The notes beneath the pieces were generated by a model. That model searched no databases. It was given only the letters and a program-made list of their open reading frames with translations, and had not been told where the DNA came from. From NCBI GenBank assembly GCA_016190375.1, contig JACPQR010000209.1, forward strand, positions 1 through 33,527: a DNA stretch of 33,527 bases. The letters run 5' to 3'. Below, piece after piece: positions 1 to 9,104 of the stretch. How positions within the stretch are numbered: the first letter of the stretch is position 1; every line of letters starts with the position of its first letter. Source of the stretch: Deltaproteobacteria bacterium (GTDB lineage: Bacteria; Myxococcota_A; Polyangia; JACPQR01). Both the position numbers and the translations under genes were made by a program.

Positions 1-1
1 C

Positions 2-67
2 GTCAACGTCAACGTCAACGCCGACGCCGACGCCGACCCCGACGCCGACGACTACGCATGCGGCTGA
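2..67 (+). CDS. Possible C-terminal end of an Asp-repeat protein (partial)
   Basis: Frame 2 is open from the window edge to a TGA at 65-67. It reads as Val-Asn pairs, then Ala-Asp pairs, ending in DDYACG. The DNA is a hexamer-type repeat (GTCAAC units, then GCCGAC units). Acidic dipeptide repeats near the end of secreted proteins are common in Myxococcota, so this may be the tail of an upstream gene. It could equally be a simple repeat in intergenic DNA, because the start is not in the window. Confidence 0.3.
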   Translation, partial: VNVNVNADADADPDADDYACG

Positions 68-281
68 CATGGCTGCGCCAACATGTTGATTGCAAACAGG
101 GATCTGCACCCGAATGATTTCATCCGACGCATCCAAGAACCTTCGTGTCTTCGTGCCTTCCTGTTCCATCTCCGGCCTCGTCGGCGCCGGCAGGCCAGAA
201 GGTGCACGCGGTGGCCCCTTTCCCGAGACGCCCGGAACTCGCGGCCATCGATCGCCGCGTGGTAACCTCACGAAGCCGAGC

Positions 282-3200
282 ATGTCGAACGCAGCCGATT
301 TTCGGCGGCCGGGAGTCACCGGCGGAAGTCGGCCCGATGGTTCGGACACGCCGCCGCCGGCAGACCTCGCCTTCGCCCTGCGGTTCGAGGCGGGGCACGG
401 GCTCCTGACGCTCGTTCACGGGCCTGCGCCTGCGATCGTCACGTTCGAGGCCCTCGAGCTCGCGATCCCGGACCTCCGCTTCCCCTTCGACGTGACCGGC
501 GGGGCGGCCCGCTTCAAGTGCCACAGGCTCCGCGTGAGGAGCGCGGCGCTTCGAGTCGACCTCGACCTGCTCGCGGCGGCGCTGCGCGCGCGGCTCGGTG
601 CATCGGGCGTCCGTCAGGTCGAGCTCGATCCGGGGGGCGCCGTCGTGACCTTCAGGGACGGAGCGGTCCTGGTCTGCGATCTGTTGCTCGAGCCCTCGGC
701 GTCCGCGCCGCGCGACTCGAGGGTCCTCGCGGCGAGGGCGCGAGCGATCGGCCCGATCGGTGCTCCCGCCACCATGGCGGCGTCACGCCTCGTCCTGGGA
801 GCGCTCGGAGCCGAGCCCATCGTGGCCGATCCGCTGCGCGCCGCATTGAAGGCCGTGCTCTGCACGCGTGGCTGGCGACTCCCCTCCCTGGGCGGCGTGC
901 GCCTTCTGTCCGTGGCGCCCGACGGGCGCTGCGTCCGGCTCACCTTCTCCGCGTCCGAGGCCGGTCTGACCGAGTCGTCCTTCGCGCCCATCACCGAGGC
1001 TGGTGTCGCCCGCCTAGAGGGCCTCCGGCTCTGCCAGGCCGCCGATGCCCTGCTGGCCAAGGGGGAGGTGGAGGGCGCCCGGCGCGCGGTCGTCGACGCG
1101 ATCGCGAGGGACCCGGACGAGCACGAGCTCCTCCTGCGGCTCGCGGAGATGGATGCCGCGGCGCCGGCGCGGGCCGAAGGCGCGCTGTCTCTGTGCACCG
1201 AGGTGGAACCGGCGGGAACCGACCTGGAGCGAGTGCACTCCATCCGCGCGGCCGCCCACGCCTCGCTCGGCCAGACCCTGGCCGCGGCTGAAGCGCTCGA
1301 GGCGATGGCCGGCGCCGAACGGAACCCGCGCGCGCGCGCGGCCGCGCTCTGGTGGGCTGCGACCTGGTGCCGTTCCGAGCGGCCGGATCGCGCGTACGGC
1401 CACCTGTGGGCCGTGGAGCGCCTCCGTCGGGGCGATTCCGAGGTCACCGATCGCCTCTACGATCTCGCGCTCCAGCTCGGCCGTCGCGCCGACGTTCCGC
1501 GCCTGCTTCCTCGCGTCCTGGCGAACCAGCCCGAGGCGCGACTTCGCTCACGAACGCTCGCGCGTCTGGGCCGGGCCCTCCTCGAGCGGTTCGCGGATCC
1601 GCCCGAGGCGCGCTCCGTCCTCGAGCGGGCCCTTCGGATCGATCCGGGTTGCGAGGAAGCCCTCGAAGCCCTGGCGGAGGCGAGCGCCCGGCTGGGCCAC
1701 GCTCCGAAGTCCGTTCGCGTCCTCGGAAGGCTCGCCGATCTCCGGCAGGCGGCGGGGGACCGTGCGGGCGCGGCGCGCGCTCACCTCGCTGCCGGCAGAA
1801 TGCTCCTCGACGATCTCCGCGATCCGATCCATGCGGCGGCCCGCCTTCGCGAGGCGGTGACGCTCGAGCCGGACGTGGCATCCGCGCAGGAGCTGTACGG
1901 GAAGGCCTCGGCGGCCCTGGGCCGCACGGAAGATGCCGTCCGCGCGCTGTCGCGGTTCGTCGAGCTCTCGACCGGCGCGCCCGGCGGTCCGCTGGCGGGC
2001 ACGAGCGACTCCCTGGTCCTGCTCGCCGGGCTGCATCTCGAGCGCGGTGCCCCGGACGAGGCGCTCGACGCCGCGCGGAGCGCGCTCGCCATCCGTCCGC
2101 GCGACCCTCGCGCGCTGCGGCTCATCGAGCAGGCGCTGTTCGTCAGGAAGGACTGGCTGGCGCTGGCCGACCACCACCTCTGGTCCGCCGGGGCGGAGCC
2201 CGACCGAGCCCACCTCCACCTGCGCGAGCGCGCCCGGATCCTCGAGGAGCACCTCGACGACCCCGTGGCGGCGCTCGCGACGCTGAACGCCGCTGCCACG
2301 CGCGCACCCGACGACCTCGCGGCGCACGAGGCCCTCGCCAGGCTGGCGTCGCGGCTGGGTGACGACGCTGCCCTGCGGCTCGCGCTGGAGCGGCTCGCCC
2401 TCCTGCGTCCGGCGCCGGACGGCCGCGCCGACGCGCTCTGCGCGCTCGCGGAGCTCCTGGTCGGGCTGGCCGACCCGCGCGGAGCGACCGCGGCGCTGAT
2501 CGCCGCCGCCGAGACCGCGCCAGCGCACCCGATCGCCGCCGAGCGGCTCGTCGAGGTCCGCCGGCGCATCGGCGAGCCGGTCGAGCTCGGGCGGGCGCTC
2601 AACCGCTTCGCCGAGATCGTCGAAGGACGGGGCGAACGACAGCGCGCCCACGATGCGCTGGTCGAGGCGGGTCGGGCATTCGCCCGCGGAGGCAAGTGGG
2701 ACGAGGCCAGGCAAGCCCTTCGCCGCGGCCTTGCCATCGCACCCCGCTCCGACCGCGCGCGCACGCTGCTCCTCGTCGCGGAGGTCGAGGAGCGGCGGGG
2801 CGCCTGGCCCGAGGCGCGGCTGGCCTACGCCGAGCTGCGCGCTTCGGGTCGTTCGAGCGCGCGCGCCGTGCTCGCCGAGGCGAGGGTCGCCGCCCACCTC
2901 GGCGACGACGAGGGCTCGAGGTCGCTCCTCGACGGCATGCTCGAAGACGATGGCGCCTCCGCACGCGAGCGCGAGCTGGCCCTCGAGCGGCTGATCGAGC
3001 TCCACCGGCGGCGGGGCGACGCCCGCGCGGAGGCCGACGCGCTCGAGCGTGCGGGCTCGAGGGCCGATGACCAGGTCCACGGCTCCGAGCTGCTCCATGC
3101 CGCCGCCCGGATATGCGTCGAGCGCCTCGATGACCCCGCGGGCGCCGAGAGGATCCTCTGGGATCTTGCCGCCCGCACGCCTCCGCACGAGGAGGGGCTG

Positions 3201-6200
3201 GCTCTGTTGACTCGTCTGTGCGAGGCGCGCGCCGATCCGGCAGCGCTCGCCCGGGTCTACGAGCTCAGGGCCGGCCAGGCCGCGGGCTCCTCGGGCCGGA
3301 CCGAGGTCCTGGAGGCCCTCGCCGCCCTGTACACGGGTGCCCTCCGCGAGGACAGGCGCGCGGAGCGCACCTACCGTCTGCTGCTGGCCGAGGACCCGGA
3401 GAACGAGGCCGCCCTCTCGTTCCTCGCGCACGCCGAGTTCCAGCGCGGAAACCTCGAGCTCGCCGAGGTCCATTACACGGCCCTCGCCTCGCACGGCGGG
3501 AGCGCGGCGGCGCGCGCGGAGGCGGCCCTGAGAATGGGCGCCCTTCGCCGTGACGCGGGCGACACCATCGCGGCGGAGAGGTGGCTCTGCGAGGCGCTGG
3601 AGCTGGGACAGGATCCCGCCGCCGTGCTGCCGGCGCTCGAGGACGTCCTCGCCGAGCTCGGCAGGCACTCGGACCGAGCGAAGGTGATCGAGCGTCGCCT
3701 CGACACCGGACCCCGGGGGGACGCGCCCACCCTGCTCGCCCGTCTCGCCGACCTGTACGAGGGCCCGCTGGCCGATCCGCAGCGAGCGATACCCGTCCTG
3801 TCGCGGCTCGCGCTCCTCGAGCCGTCGAGCGTCGAGGTGCTCCTCCGGCTGGCCCGCGTCGCGAAGGAAGGCGGCGACGCGACGGGGCAGGCAGACGCGC
3901 TGCATCGCGCCGCCGCCCTGACGCCGGACGACGCGCTGGCGGCGGAGCGTCTCGCCGACGCCGCGGCTGCCCTCGCGGAGCTGCCTGTCCACGAGCGGCG
4001 CGCGACCGCGCTCCTGGAGGAGGCGCTCGACCGGCACCCGGCGAGCCTGCGCGCTGCCGGGCTCCTGGACAGGCGACTGGCCGCGGCCGGCGACCACGCG
4101 GGTCGCGCCCGCCTCTTTGGACGTATGGCCGCCGTCGCCGCCGAGCCCCGTGCGCGAGCCGATGCGCTCCTGCGCCGCGCCGAGATCGAGCTCGACGCGC
4201 TGTCCGATCCCACGAGCGCGATGGCGGACGCGCTCGAGGCGGCCGAGGCGCTTCCCGACGCGTCCGCCGGGCTGGTCGCGCGGATCGCGAGGAGCGCCGG
4301 CGATCCGGTGCGCGAGACGGCCGCGCTGACGGCCCTGGTCGAGGCCTCGACCGAACCGGCCGCGCGCCTGTCGATCCATCGCCGCCTGGCCGAGCTGCTC
4401 CTGGGACCGCTGTCGGAGCCCCGCGGCGCCGAGAAGCATCTGTTCGCGATCCTCGCGCTGGAGCCCGATGACGAGGAGGCCGCCCGGACGCTCGAGCGGA
4501 TCCTCGACGAGCGCGGCGACCCCGAGGGCGCGGCGCGGCTGCTGCTTGCCCGGGCCGCTCGCCACGAGGCCGCCGGAGCCGATCCGGCCACCCTCCACGA
4601 GCGGGCCGCCCACGCACTGGCTGCGGCCGCCGAGGCGGCAGCGTCGCGGGGGGATCTCGCGCGTGCGATCCGGCTGCTCGAGGAGGCGATAGGGCTGGAG
4701 CCGCTCGCCGGTGGTGATGACGGGCGCGCGGAACGACTCGATACGTTCTACGCGGCCGCCGGTCGATTCGAAGATCGGCTCGCGCTGCTCGAGCGTCGCG
4801 CCGCAGGCCAAGAGCCGGAGGATGCGAGGCTTCTGTTGTCGCGGCTCGTCGGGGCGCTTCCCCCGGAGCTGGCCGCCACCCTGGACGAGCGCCTCGCGGA
4901 CCTCGGCGACGACGCGGCCTGCGCCCGGCAGGTCGAGCGCCTGCGCGCCGCGGGCCGAAAGGACGCCGTCGTGACGCTGCTCGCCCGCGCCGCGATGAGC
5001 GCCGAGCCCGGCGCCGCGCGGGTCGCGGCGCTCCTGGCGGTCGCCGATGCCGCGAAGGACGCAGCCGACTCGAACGCGCTCGAGGATGCGCTGCGCGAGG
5101 CGGTCCTCGAGGACCCGACCGCCGCGGATCCCGTGGACAGGCTCGCGAATCACCTCGAGGAGCGAGGTCTTCTCGATCGAGCCGTCGAGGTGATCGCCCA
5201 GGCCGAGGTGGTCTGCATCGACCACGTGCGTCTCGCGTCGCTCCTGTCGAGACGCGCCTCGCTCTCGCAGCGGCTCGGGGACGACGACGCCGCGATCGCC
5301 GCCCTCGAGCGTGCCATGCCGCTCGTCCCCGACGATCCGGAGGTTACCGGTCGGCTCGAGGAGGCGTATCGGCGCGCCGGCAGGTGGACCGAGCTCACGG
5401 CGCTTCTGGCGGCGCGCCTGGAGGACCTGCCGCCGTCGGCGGAACGCGTGGAGCTGGCCCTCGAGATCGCCCGGATCCTGGAGGAGCGGCAGGGCGATCA
5501 CGCCGGCGCGGCCCGGAGGTACCTTCAGGCCGCGCTCGTCTCGCCGCCGGGCGAGGGCGCCGTCCGCGCGGCGACGCGGGCATACGAGCTCGCCGATCGC
5601 GCCGGTGACGACTCCCTGGCGGCCGATGCGCTCCTCGCCCGCGCGGACGGTGGAGCGGGGGAGCCCGACCGAGAGTCGGCCGCCGGATCCCTAGTGCTCA
5701 GGGCCTCGATCCTTCGAGCGCAGGGTCGCGAGCGCGAGGCGGCCGAGTCGCTCGAAGAGGCGCTCCGCCGCGACCCGGAGCACGGACCTGCCCTGATGGC
5801 CCTCGGATCGCTCCGTCAGGCCGCCGGCTCGTGGACCGAGGCGAGGTCGCTCTACGAGCGCTTCCTGGCCGGCGATCCCACGTCGAAGGACGCGACCTGG
5901 GCGATCGCCCTCTGCTCGGAGGCCCTGGGCGATATCGATGGCGCGATCGCCGCGTATCATCGCCTCGTCGAGCTGGCCCCAGGCGATCCCGAGCCGCTGC
6001 ACGCCCTGGCGCGCCTCGAGGAAGGGCGAGGACGCTGGGCCGAGGCCGTCTCGGCGCTCGACTCGCTGATGCCCCTCCTCGCGGCGCCGGCGGAGCTTCT
6101 GTTCGCGCTGGTCCGCCGCGCGAAGCTGCTCCGCGACCGCCTCGGCGACCGCGCCAGGGCCGCGCGCGACCTCGTGGCCGCCGCCGAGCTCGAGCCCTCG

Positions 6201-9104
6201 GTCCCGGGCGACTCTTCCGATCCGCGCCGCGAGCGCGACCTCGGCGAGCAGGCGCTGGCGCTCGCGGTCGAGTCCGAGTCGTGGCAGGACGCGGTCCGCG
6301 CCGCGCGGATCCTCATCGAGCGCACGGACGATCCGCAGCGCAAGAAGGAGCTCCTCGTGTCGCGGGCGCGCCTGCAGGCGCAGCGGCTCGCGAGCTCGTC
6401 CGCGGCGACCGACGATCTGGTGGCCGCGCTCGGTCTGTCCCCCGGACCGGGCGACGGGGAGCTTCTGGCGATGCTCGTCGGCTACGCGCTCTCTGCTGGG
6501 CGGGTGGAGATCGCGCTCGAGGCGATGGAGCGGCTGGTCGATCGGTTGGGCGAGCGCGGCGTCTCGATCGCCGGCCTCGACGTCGCCGGCCTCTGCGTCC
6601 GGTGCGCCGAGGTCGCCCAGGATGCGGGTCGGCTCCAGACGGCACGGAAGCTGTACCGCAAGGCGATCGACCTGGAGGTGCGGTCACCCGAGGAGATCGC
6701 GGCGCGGCTGATCCGCCTCCTCGATCCGAAGACCGATCGGGCGGAGCTCGCCGCCATGCTGGAGATCCAGCTCGCGGCGCAGACCCCGAGCAGCGAGGCG
6801 GACGTCGAGGCGCGCGCCACCGTCCTCAGGAAGCTCGCGGGCCTCGCGCTCGAGGCCGGAGACGACGACAAGGCCACGAGGCACCTCGCCGCGCTGATCG
6901 AGATCGCCCCCGGCGATCCCATCGCGTTCGGGAACCTCAGGAGGATCCACCATCGAAAGGGAGCCTGGCAGGCTCTCGGCGATCTGCTGGACGCGCGAAT
7001 CGCCCTCGGCCTCGAGACCTCCGAGACGGTCTCGCTCCTCTACGAGGCCGGGAGGCTGGCTCAGGAGAAGCTCGGCGAGGAAGATCAGGCGGCGAAGAGG
7101 TACCGCGAGGCCCTCGCCCTCGATCCCGAGCACCTCCCCTCGCTGGACGCGCTCGCCGATCTCTGCTTCCGGCGGGGCCAGCTCGGCGAGGCCGACGCGC
7201 TGTACGGCCGGCTGGGCCTGAGGGGCATGCTGCCGCTCGACACGCTGCTCCTTCGCCGCGCGGAGTGCGCCGAGCGTCAGGGCCGCATCGGAGAGTCGAT
7301 GTCCCATTACCGCGCCGCGCTGGCGAACAACCCCAAGAACGCTCGCGCCTCGGAGGCCCTCGCGCGGCTCCTGGTGATCGCGGGCGACGTGGAGGCGGCG
7401 GCCCGCGAGCTCGGCCGCGCCGTCGATCTGTGTCCCCAGACGGAACGCGAGAGGTCCGCCGAGCTTCGGGTCCTCCTCGGCGAGACCTTGATGAAGGCGG
7501 GCCGCTTCGCCGACGCCGAGGCGCCCCTGCGAGAGGCCTGTCAGGTCCTCGACGACGACGCCCAGCCGCTTCTCCTGTTGCGTGACACCTATCAACAGCT
7601 AGAACGCTGGCCCGACCTCTCCGAGGTCCTGGGGCGGCTGGGCCAGCTCGTGACGACGCCGCGCGCCCGCGCCGAGATCGAGTTCCGGATCGGGGAGGTC
7701 CAGCGCCTCCGCCTGGGGGACGAAGTCGCCGCCGCAGATCACTACCGCCGTGCCTACGACCTCGAGCCGCGGCACCTGCCGACGCTGCGCAGGCTGGTCA
7801 TGCAGTACGCCCAGGAGGGCGACGCCCGGAGCGCCGCCGAGATCTTCCGCGAGCTCTGGCGGCTCGACGCCGCGACGCCCCGACAGGGACAGGTGCTCCA
7901 GGCGGTCGCCAGGATCGCGGCCGATCTGGCCGATCCCGCGCCCACGCTGGCGCTCCTGGAGGAGGCCGTGCGCCGCGCGGGAAACGACCCGGCGCCGGCG
8001 CTCGCGCTGGCACGCGCCCTCGCGGCCTCGGACGCCGATCGTTCCATCGAGGCGCTCGCGATCGCGCGCGGGTTGGGCGCGCCGCCCGAGGAGCTCGAGA
8101 GGACCGTGCGGGAGCTCGAGGCCGACCCGCGGGCGTCGGAGGTGGCCGCCGGCCTCGCGACCGCCGTTCTCGAGACGTCGCCTGCCGATCCCTCCGCCCT
8201 CTCGGTGCTCGCGGCGCAGGCGGAACGGCGCGGCGATCTCGGCGCCGCGCACCGGGCCCGCGCGGTCCTGGCCTTCGTCGATCCCGAGGCGCCGCGCGTC
8301 GAGCCTCCCCCCCCGCGCGTCCTGTCCGAGGAGCAGTGGGAGAACATCCTCGGCGGTCTGCCACCGGCCGCCACTCCGCTGGCGATGGCGATCCGGCATG
8401 CCCGACACGCGTTCCGCCCCAGCGCCGGCGAGGCCACGGTCCCCGGAATGCCCGTGGGCGGGGCCGGCGAGATGGCCGAGCCGCTGGCGCAGGCGCGCTT
8501 GCTCGTCGGCGGGATCGAGGTCGAGCCGTACCTGCTGGACGATCCGTCGCCTTCCTTGACGCTGCAGAACGGTGACGTGCCACGCCTGCTCTTCGGCGGA
8601 ACGTTCGGTGCGCTCCCCGAGAGGGAACGGGTGTTCCTCACGGCGCGAGCCCTCTGCCGTCTCGAGACCGGCGAGGGTCTCCTCGACGGCGTAGGGCCCG
8701 AAGAGATCCTCGGCCGGCTCAGGCTGCTGCGCAGGGCGCTCGTGGGCGCGCGGATCGACGACCCGGCTCGCGACGTCCTCGAGCGCGGCGCGGCCGCGAT
8801 GTCTCCCCGCGAGCGCCTGATCGTGGCGCAGTCGCTGGACAGAGGGCTCGAGGGCACGACCGCCGAGCAGGTCGCCGAGGTCCTGATGTGCCTGCGCCTG
8901 GCGGCGGGCCGCATCGCCCTCGCCGCGACCCGCGACATCGCGACCGCGCTCACCGGCCTTCTCCGCGCCCAGCTCGGCTGGGAGCTGCCCTCCGGTCCCG
9001 GAGCCGCGGCGGAGCGCGCGAGGCTGGTCCGGTCCTCGCCCGTCCTGCGCGATCTGGCGACGTTCGCCCTCGGCACCGGTACACTAGTCGTCGATGATCA
9101 GTAG
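282..9104 (+). CDS. Giant tetratricopeptide-repeat protein (about 2,940 residues)
   Basis: This is a continuous frame of about 2,940 residues. The N-terminal ~220 residues are a non-repeat domain rich in beta-type sequence. From about residue 240 to 2,600 there are dozens of degenerate TPR/SEL1-like helical hairpins, recognisable by recurring A-L-x-L-x-P and D-P-x-x-A-x-A patterns. The last ~250 residues form a separate helical domain with a conserved-looking LLFGGTFGALPERERVFL segment. No signal peptide, membrane segment or catalytic motif is apparent. The frame is open from 90, but ATG 282 is preferred because the upstream residues look like translated leader. TPR arrays generally scaffold protein complexes; the partner is unknown. 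The Cys-rich lipoprotein gene begins 11 bp before its stop, suggesting coupled expression and an envelope-related role. I recognise the architecture but no named orthologue. Confidence 0.9.
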   Translation: MSNAADFRRPGVTGGSRPDGSDTPPPADLAFALRFEAGHGLLTLVHGPAPAIVTFEALELAIPDLRFPFDVTGGAARFKCHRLRVRSAALRVDLDLLAAALRARLGASGVRQVELDPGGAVVTFRDGAVLVCDLLLEPSASAPRDSRVLAARARAIGPIGAPATMAASRLVLGALGAEPIVADPLRAALKAVLCTRGWRLPSLGGVRLLSVAPDGRCVRLTFSASEAGLTESSFAPITEAGVARLEGLRLCQAADALLAKGEVEGARRAVVDAIARDPDEHELLLRLAEMDAAAPARAEGALSLCTEVEPAGTDLERVHSIRAAAHASLGQTLAAAEALEAMAGAERNPRARAAALWWAATWCRSERPDRAYGHLWAVERLRRGDSEVTDRLYDLALQLGRRADVPRLLPRVLANQPEARLRSRTLARLGRALLERFADPPEARSVLERALRIDPGCEEALEALAEASARLGHAPKSVRVLGRLADLRQAAGDRAGAARAHLAAGRMLLDDLRDPIHAAARLREAVTLEPDVASAQELYGKASAALGRTEDAVRALSRFVELSTGAPGGPLAGTSDSLVLLAGLHLERGAPDEALDAARSALAIRPRDPRALRLIEQALFVRKDWLALADHHLWSAGAEPDRAHLHLRERARILEEHLDDPVAALATLNAAATRAPDDLAAHEALARLASRLGDDAALRLALERLALLRPAPDGRADALCALAELLVGLADPRGATAALIAAAETAPAHPIAAERLVEVRRRIGEPVELGRALNRFAEIVEGRGERQRAHDALVEAGRAFARGGKWDEARQALRRGLAIAPRSDRARTLLLVAEVEERRGAWPEARLAYAELRASGRSSARAVLAEARVAAHLGDDEGSRSLLDGMLEDDGASARERELALERLIELHRRRGDARAEADALERAGSRADDQVHGSELLHAAARICVERLDDPAGAERILWDLAARTPPHEEGLALLTRLCEARADPAALARVYELRAGQAAGSSGRTEVLEALAALYTGALREDRRAERTYRLLLAEDPENEAALSFLAHAEFQRGNLELAEVHYTALASHGGSAAARAEAALRMGALRRDAGDTIAAERWLCEALELGQDPAAVLPALEDVLAELGRHSDRAKVIERRLDTGPRGDAPTLLARLADLYEGPLADPQRAIPVLSRLALLEPSSVEVLLRLARVAKEGGDATGQADALHRAAALTPDDALAAERLADAAAALAELPVHERRATALLEEALDRHPASLRAAGLLDRRLAAAGDHAGRARLFGRMAAVAAEPRARADALLRRAEIELDALSDPTSAMADALEAAEALPDASAGLVARIARSAGDPVRETAALTALVEASTEPAARLSIHRRLAELLLGPLSEPRGAEKHLFAILALEPDDEEAARTLERILDERGDPEGAARLLLARAARHEAAGADPATLHERAAHALAAAAEAAASRGDLARAIRLLEEAIGLEPLAGGDDGRAERLDTFYAAAGRFEDRLALLERRAAGQEPEDARLLLSRLVGALPPELAATLDERLADLGDDAACARQVERLRAAGRKDAVVTLLARAAMSAEPGAARVAALLAVADAAKDAADSNALEDALREAVLEDPTAADPVDRLANHLEERGLLDRAVEVIAQAEVVCIDHVRLASLLSRRASLSQRLGDDDAAIAALERAMPLVPDDPEVTGRLEEAYRRAGRWTELTALLAARLEDLPPSAERVELALEIARILEERQGDHAGAARRYLQAALVSPPGEGAVRAATRAYELADRAGDDSLAADALLARADGGAGEPDRESAAGSLVLRASILRAQGREREAAESLEEALRRDPEHGPALMALGSLRQAAGSWTEARSLYERFLAGDPTSKDATWAIALCSEALGDIDGAIAAYHRLVELAPGDPEPLHALARLEEGRGRWAEAVSALDSLMPLLAAPAELLFALVRRAKLLRDRLGDRARAARDLVAAAELEPSVPGDSSDPRRERDLGEQALALAVESESWQDAVRAARILIERTDDPQRKKELLVSRARLQAQRLASSSAATDDLVAALGLSPGPGDGELLAMLVGYALSAGRVEIALEAMERLVDRLGERGVSIAGLDVAGLCVRCAEVAQDAGRLQTARKLYRKAIDLEVRSPEEIAARLIRLLDPKTDRAELAAMLEIQLAAQTPSSEADVEARATVLRKLAGLALEAGDDDKATRHLAALIEIAPGDPIAFGNLRRIHHRKGAWQALGDLLDARIALGLETSETVSLLYEAGRLAQEKLGEEDQAAKRYREALALDPEHLPSLDALADLCFRRGQLGEADALYGRLGLRGMLPLDTLLLRRAECAERQGRIGESMSHYRAALANNPKNARASEALARLLVIAGDVEAAARELGRAVDLCPQTERERSAELRVLLGETLMKAGRFADAEAPLREACQVLDDDAQPLLLLRDTYQQLERWPDLSEVLGRLGQLVTTPRARAEIEFRIGEVQRLRLGDEVAAADHYRRAYDLEPRHLPTLRRLVMQYAQEGDARSAAEIFRELWRLDAATPRQGQVLQAVARIAADLADPAPTLALLEEAVRRAGNDPAPALALARALAASDADRSIEALAIARGLGAPPEELERTVRELEADPRASEVAAGLATAVLETSPADPSALSVLAAQAERRGDLGAAHRARAVLAFVDPEAPRVEPPPPRVLSEEQWENILGGLPPAATPLAMAIRHARHAFRPSAGEATVPGMPVGGAGEMAEPLAQARLLVGGIEVEPYLLDDPSPSLTLQNGDVPRLLFGGTFGALPERERVFLTARALCRLETGEGLLDGVGPEEILGRLRLLRRALVGARIDDPARDVLERGAAAMSPRERLIVAQSLDRGLEGTTAEQVAEVLMCLRLAAGRIALAATRDIATALTGLLRAQLGWELPSGPGAAAERARLVRSSPVLRDLATFALGTGTLVVDDQ

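Noticed and set aside
1..50. CRISPR-like repeats at the window start
   Set aside because: The units are 6 bp and contiguous, with no spacers; this is a simple repeat or a coding dipeptide repeat.
1548..5501. A 1,317-codon open frame on the minus strand
   Set aside because: It is the antisense shadow of the giant TPR gene. Its translation is low-complexity R/G/E-rich sequence without recognisable motifs, as expected opposite high-GC coding DNA.
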